Shown one piece after another: positions 14,875 to 15,209 of a stretch of DNA of 15,209 nt (positions within the stretch are counted from its first letter, which is position 1; each line of letters opens with the position of its first letter). Position numbers and translations under genes: made by a program. The notes below the pieces were generated by a model, which was given only the letters and a program-made list of their open reading frames with translations, was not told where the DNA came from and ran no database searches. Location of the stretch: NCBI GenBank assembly GCA_033808535.1, contig JAPXNL010000042.1:1-15209 (forward strand). The letters run 5' to 3'. Origin of the DNA: DTU078 sp033808535. GTDB lineage: Bacteria > Bacillota > Clostridia > Oscillospirales > CAG-272.

Positions 14875-15209
14875 TTATTCCGCAAGCTTATGATGCGCGC
14901 CGGAGACGGCGGCGGCGCGGTATTTGGCGGGCGTCATTCCGGTGTATTCGCGGAACACGCGGCAGAAATAGGCGGCGTCGAGGTATCCGCAGCGCTCAGC
15001 GACGGCCTGCACCGGCAGACCGGGGGTATCCACTTCGAGCAGCGACTTCGCGCGCTCGAGCCGCCGCCGCTCGATGTATGCACCCGGCGACATCCCTGTC
15101 CGATCCTTGAACAGGCGGAAAAACGTCGCTCGGCTCATGCCCGACAGGTTAATCAGCTCCGACACGTGCAGCTCAGAATCGAGCCGGTCGTTTATATATG
15201 TTATTACCA
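14875..15209 (-). CDS. AraC-family regulator, DNA-binding C-terminus only (5' end cut by window)
   Basis: The frame stays open to the window edge, giving 110 visible C-terminal residues and a stop at 14875. They form the two helix-turn-helix units of an AraC DNA-binding domain: the first contains VSELINLSGMSRATFFRLFK followed by DRTG; the second contains LPVQAVAERCGYLDAAYFCR and ends with the family signature YTGMTPAKYR. The ligand-binding half lies beyond the window. A GTG at 15165 would begin inside the first helix-turn-helix and is not a real start. The coding sequence is visibly richer in G and C than the neighbouring DUF1905 and DUF4489-like genes. The target genes are unknown and probably lie to the right of the window. 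Confidence 0.92.
   Translation of the reverse strand, partial: VITYINDRLDSELHVSELINLSGMSRATFFRLFKDRTGMSPGAYIERRRLERAKSLLEVDTPGLPVQAVAERCGYLDAAYFCRVFREYTGMTPAKYRAAAVSGAHHKLAE

Noticed and set aside
15123..15165. GTG at 15165 as a complete short AraC-type gene
   Set aside because: The frame continues to the window edge and the GTG falls within the first helix-turn-helix, so the gene is cut by the window rather than truncated in nature.

Overview
The window looks like a chromosomal segment of an anaerobic, probably uncultured, Clostridia-class Firmicute. The basis is strong AGGAGG-type ribosome binding sites, TTGACA/TATAAT-like promoters, intrinsic terminators, and small families I recognise as common in Clostridia (DUF2935-like, DUF4489-like, a short Ric-like protein, a widely shared hypothetical protein). 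I see no rRNA, tRNA, transposase, phage gene or CRISPR array. The species cannot be named from the sequence alone.

Left part (1-5400), carbohydrate use. A very large glycoside hydrolase family 2-like gene runs leftward out of the window, which cuts it one codon past its predicted catalytic nucleophile. It is divergent from an AraC-type regulator with a cupin sensor. Just downstream lies a lipoprotein solute-binding protein of the ABC sugar-uptake type, without permease genes. A perfect 15-bp hairpin between convergent genes ends this block.

Middle part (5445-8205). A metal-dependent amidohydrolase (minus) and a protein related to the F420-0:gamma-glutamyl ligase CofE (plus) are divergent, each with a good promoter. 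The CofE relative carries a long insertion and sits in an organism not expected to make F420.

Metal block (8374-10861, minus strand). One promoter appears to drive a short Ric/YtfE-like His-rich protein, then a P1B-type metal ATPase, then a separate HMA metal-binding protein. The ATPase has CPG instead of CPC in the metal-binding membrane helix and a His-Glu-Ala-Ser motif in the last helix. It has no N-terminal HMA domain, and the HMA protein encoded next to it may fill that role. This is the most interesting unit of the window. The specificity may be iron or another divalent metal rather than copper, but that is inference.

Right part (11278-15209). Single genes, mostly with their own terminators: a two-repeat ferritin-like DUF2935-type protein (minus), a conserved hypothetical protein of about 350 residues (minus), a Cys-cluster DUF4489-like protein (plus), a DUF1905 protein (minus), and the C-terminal DNA-binding half of a second AraC-type regulator that enters from the right edge (minus).
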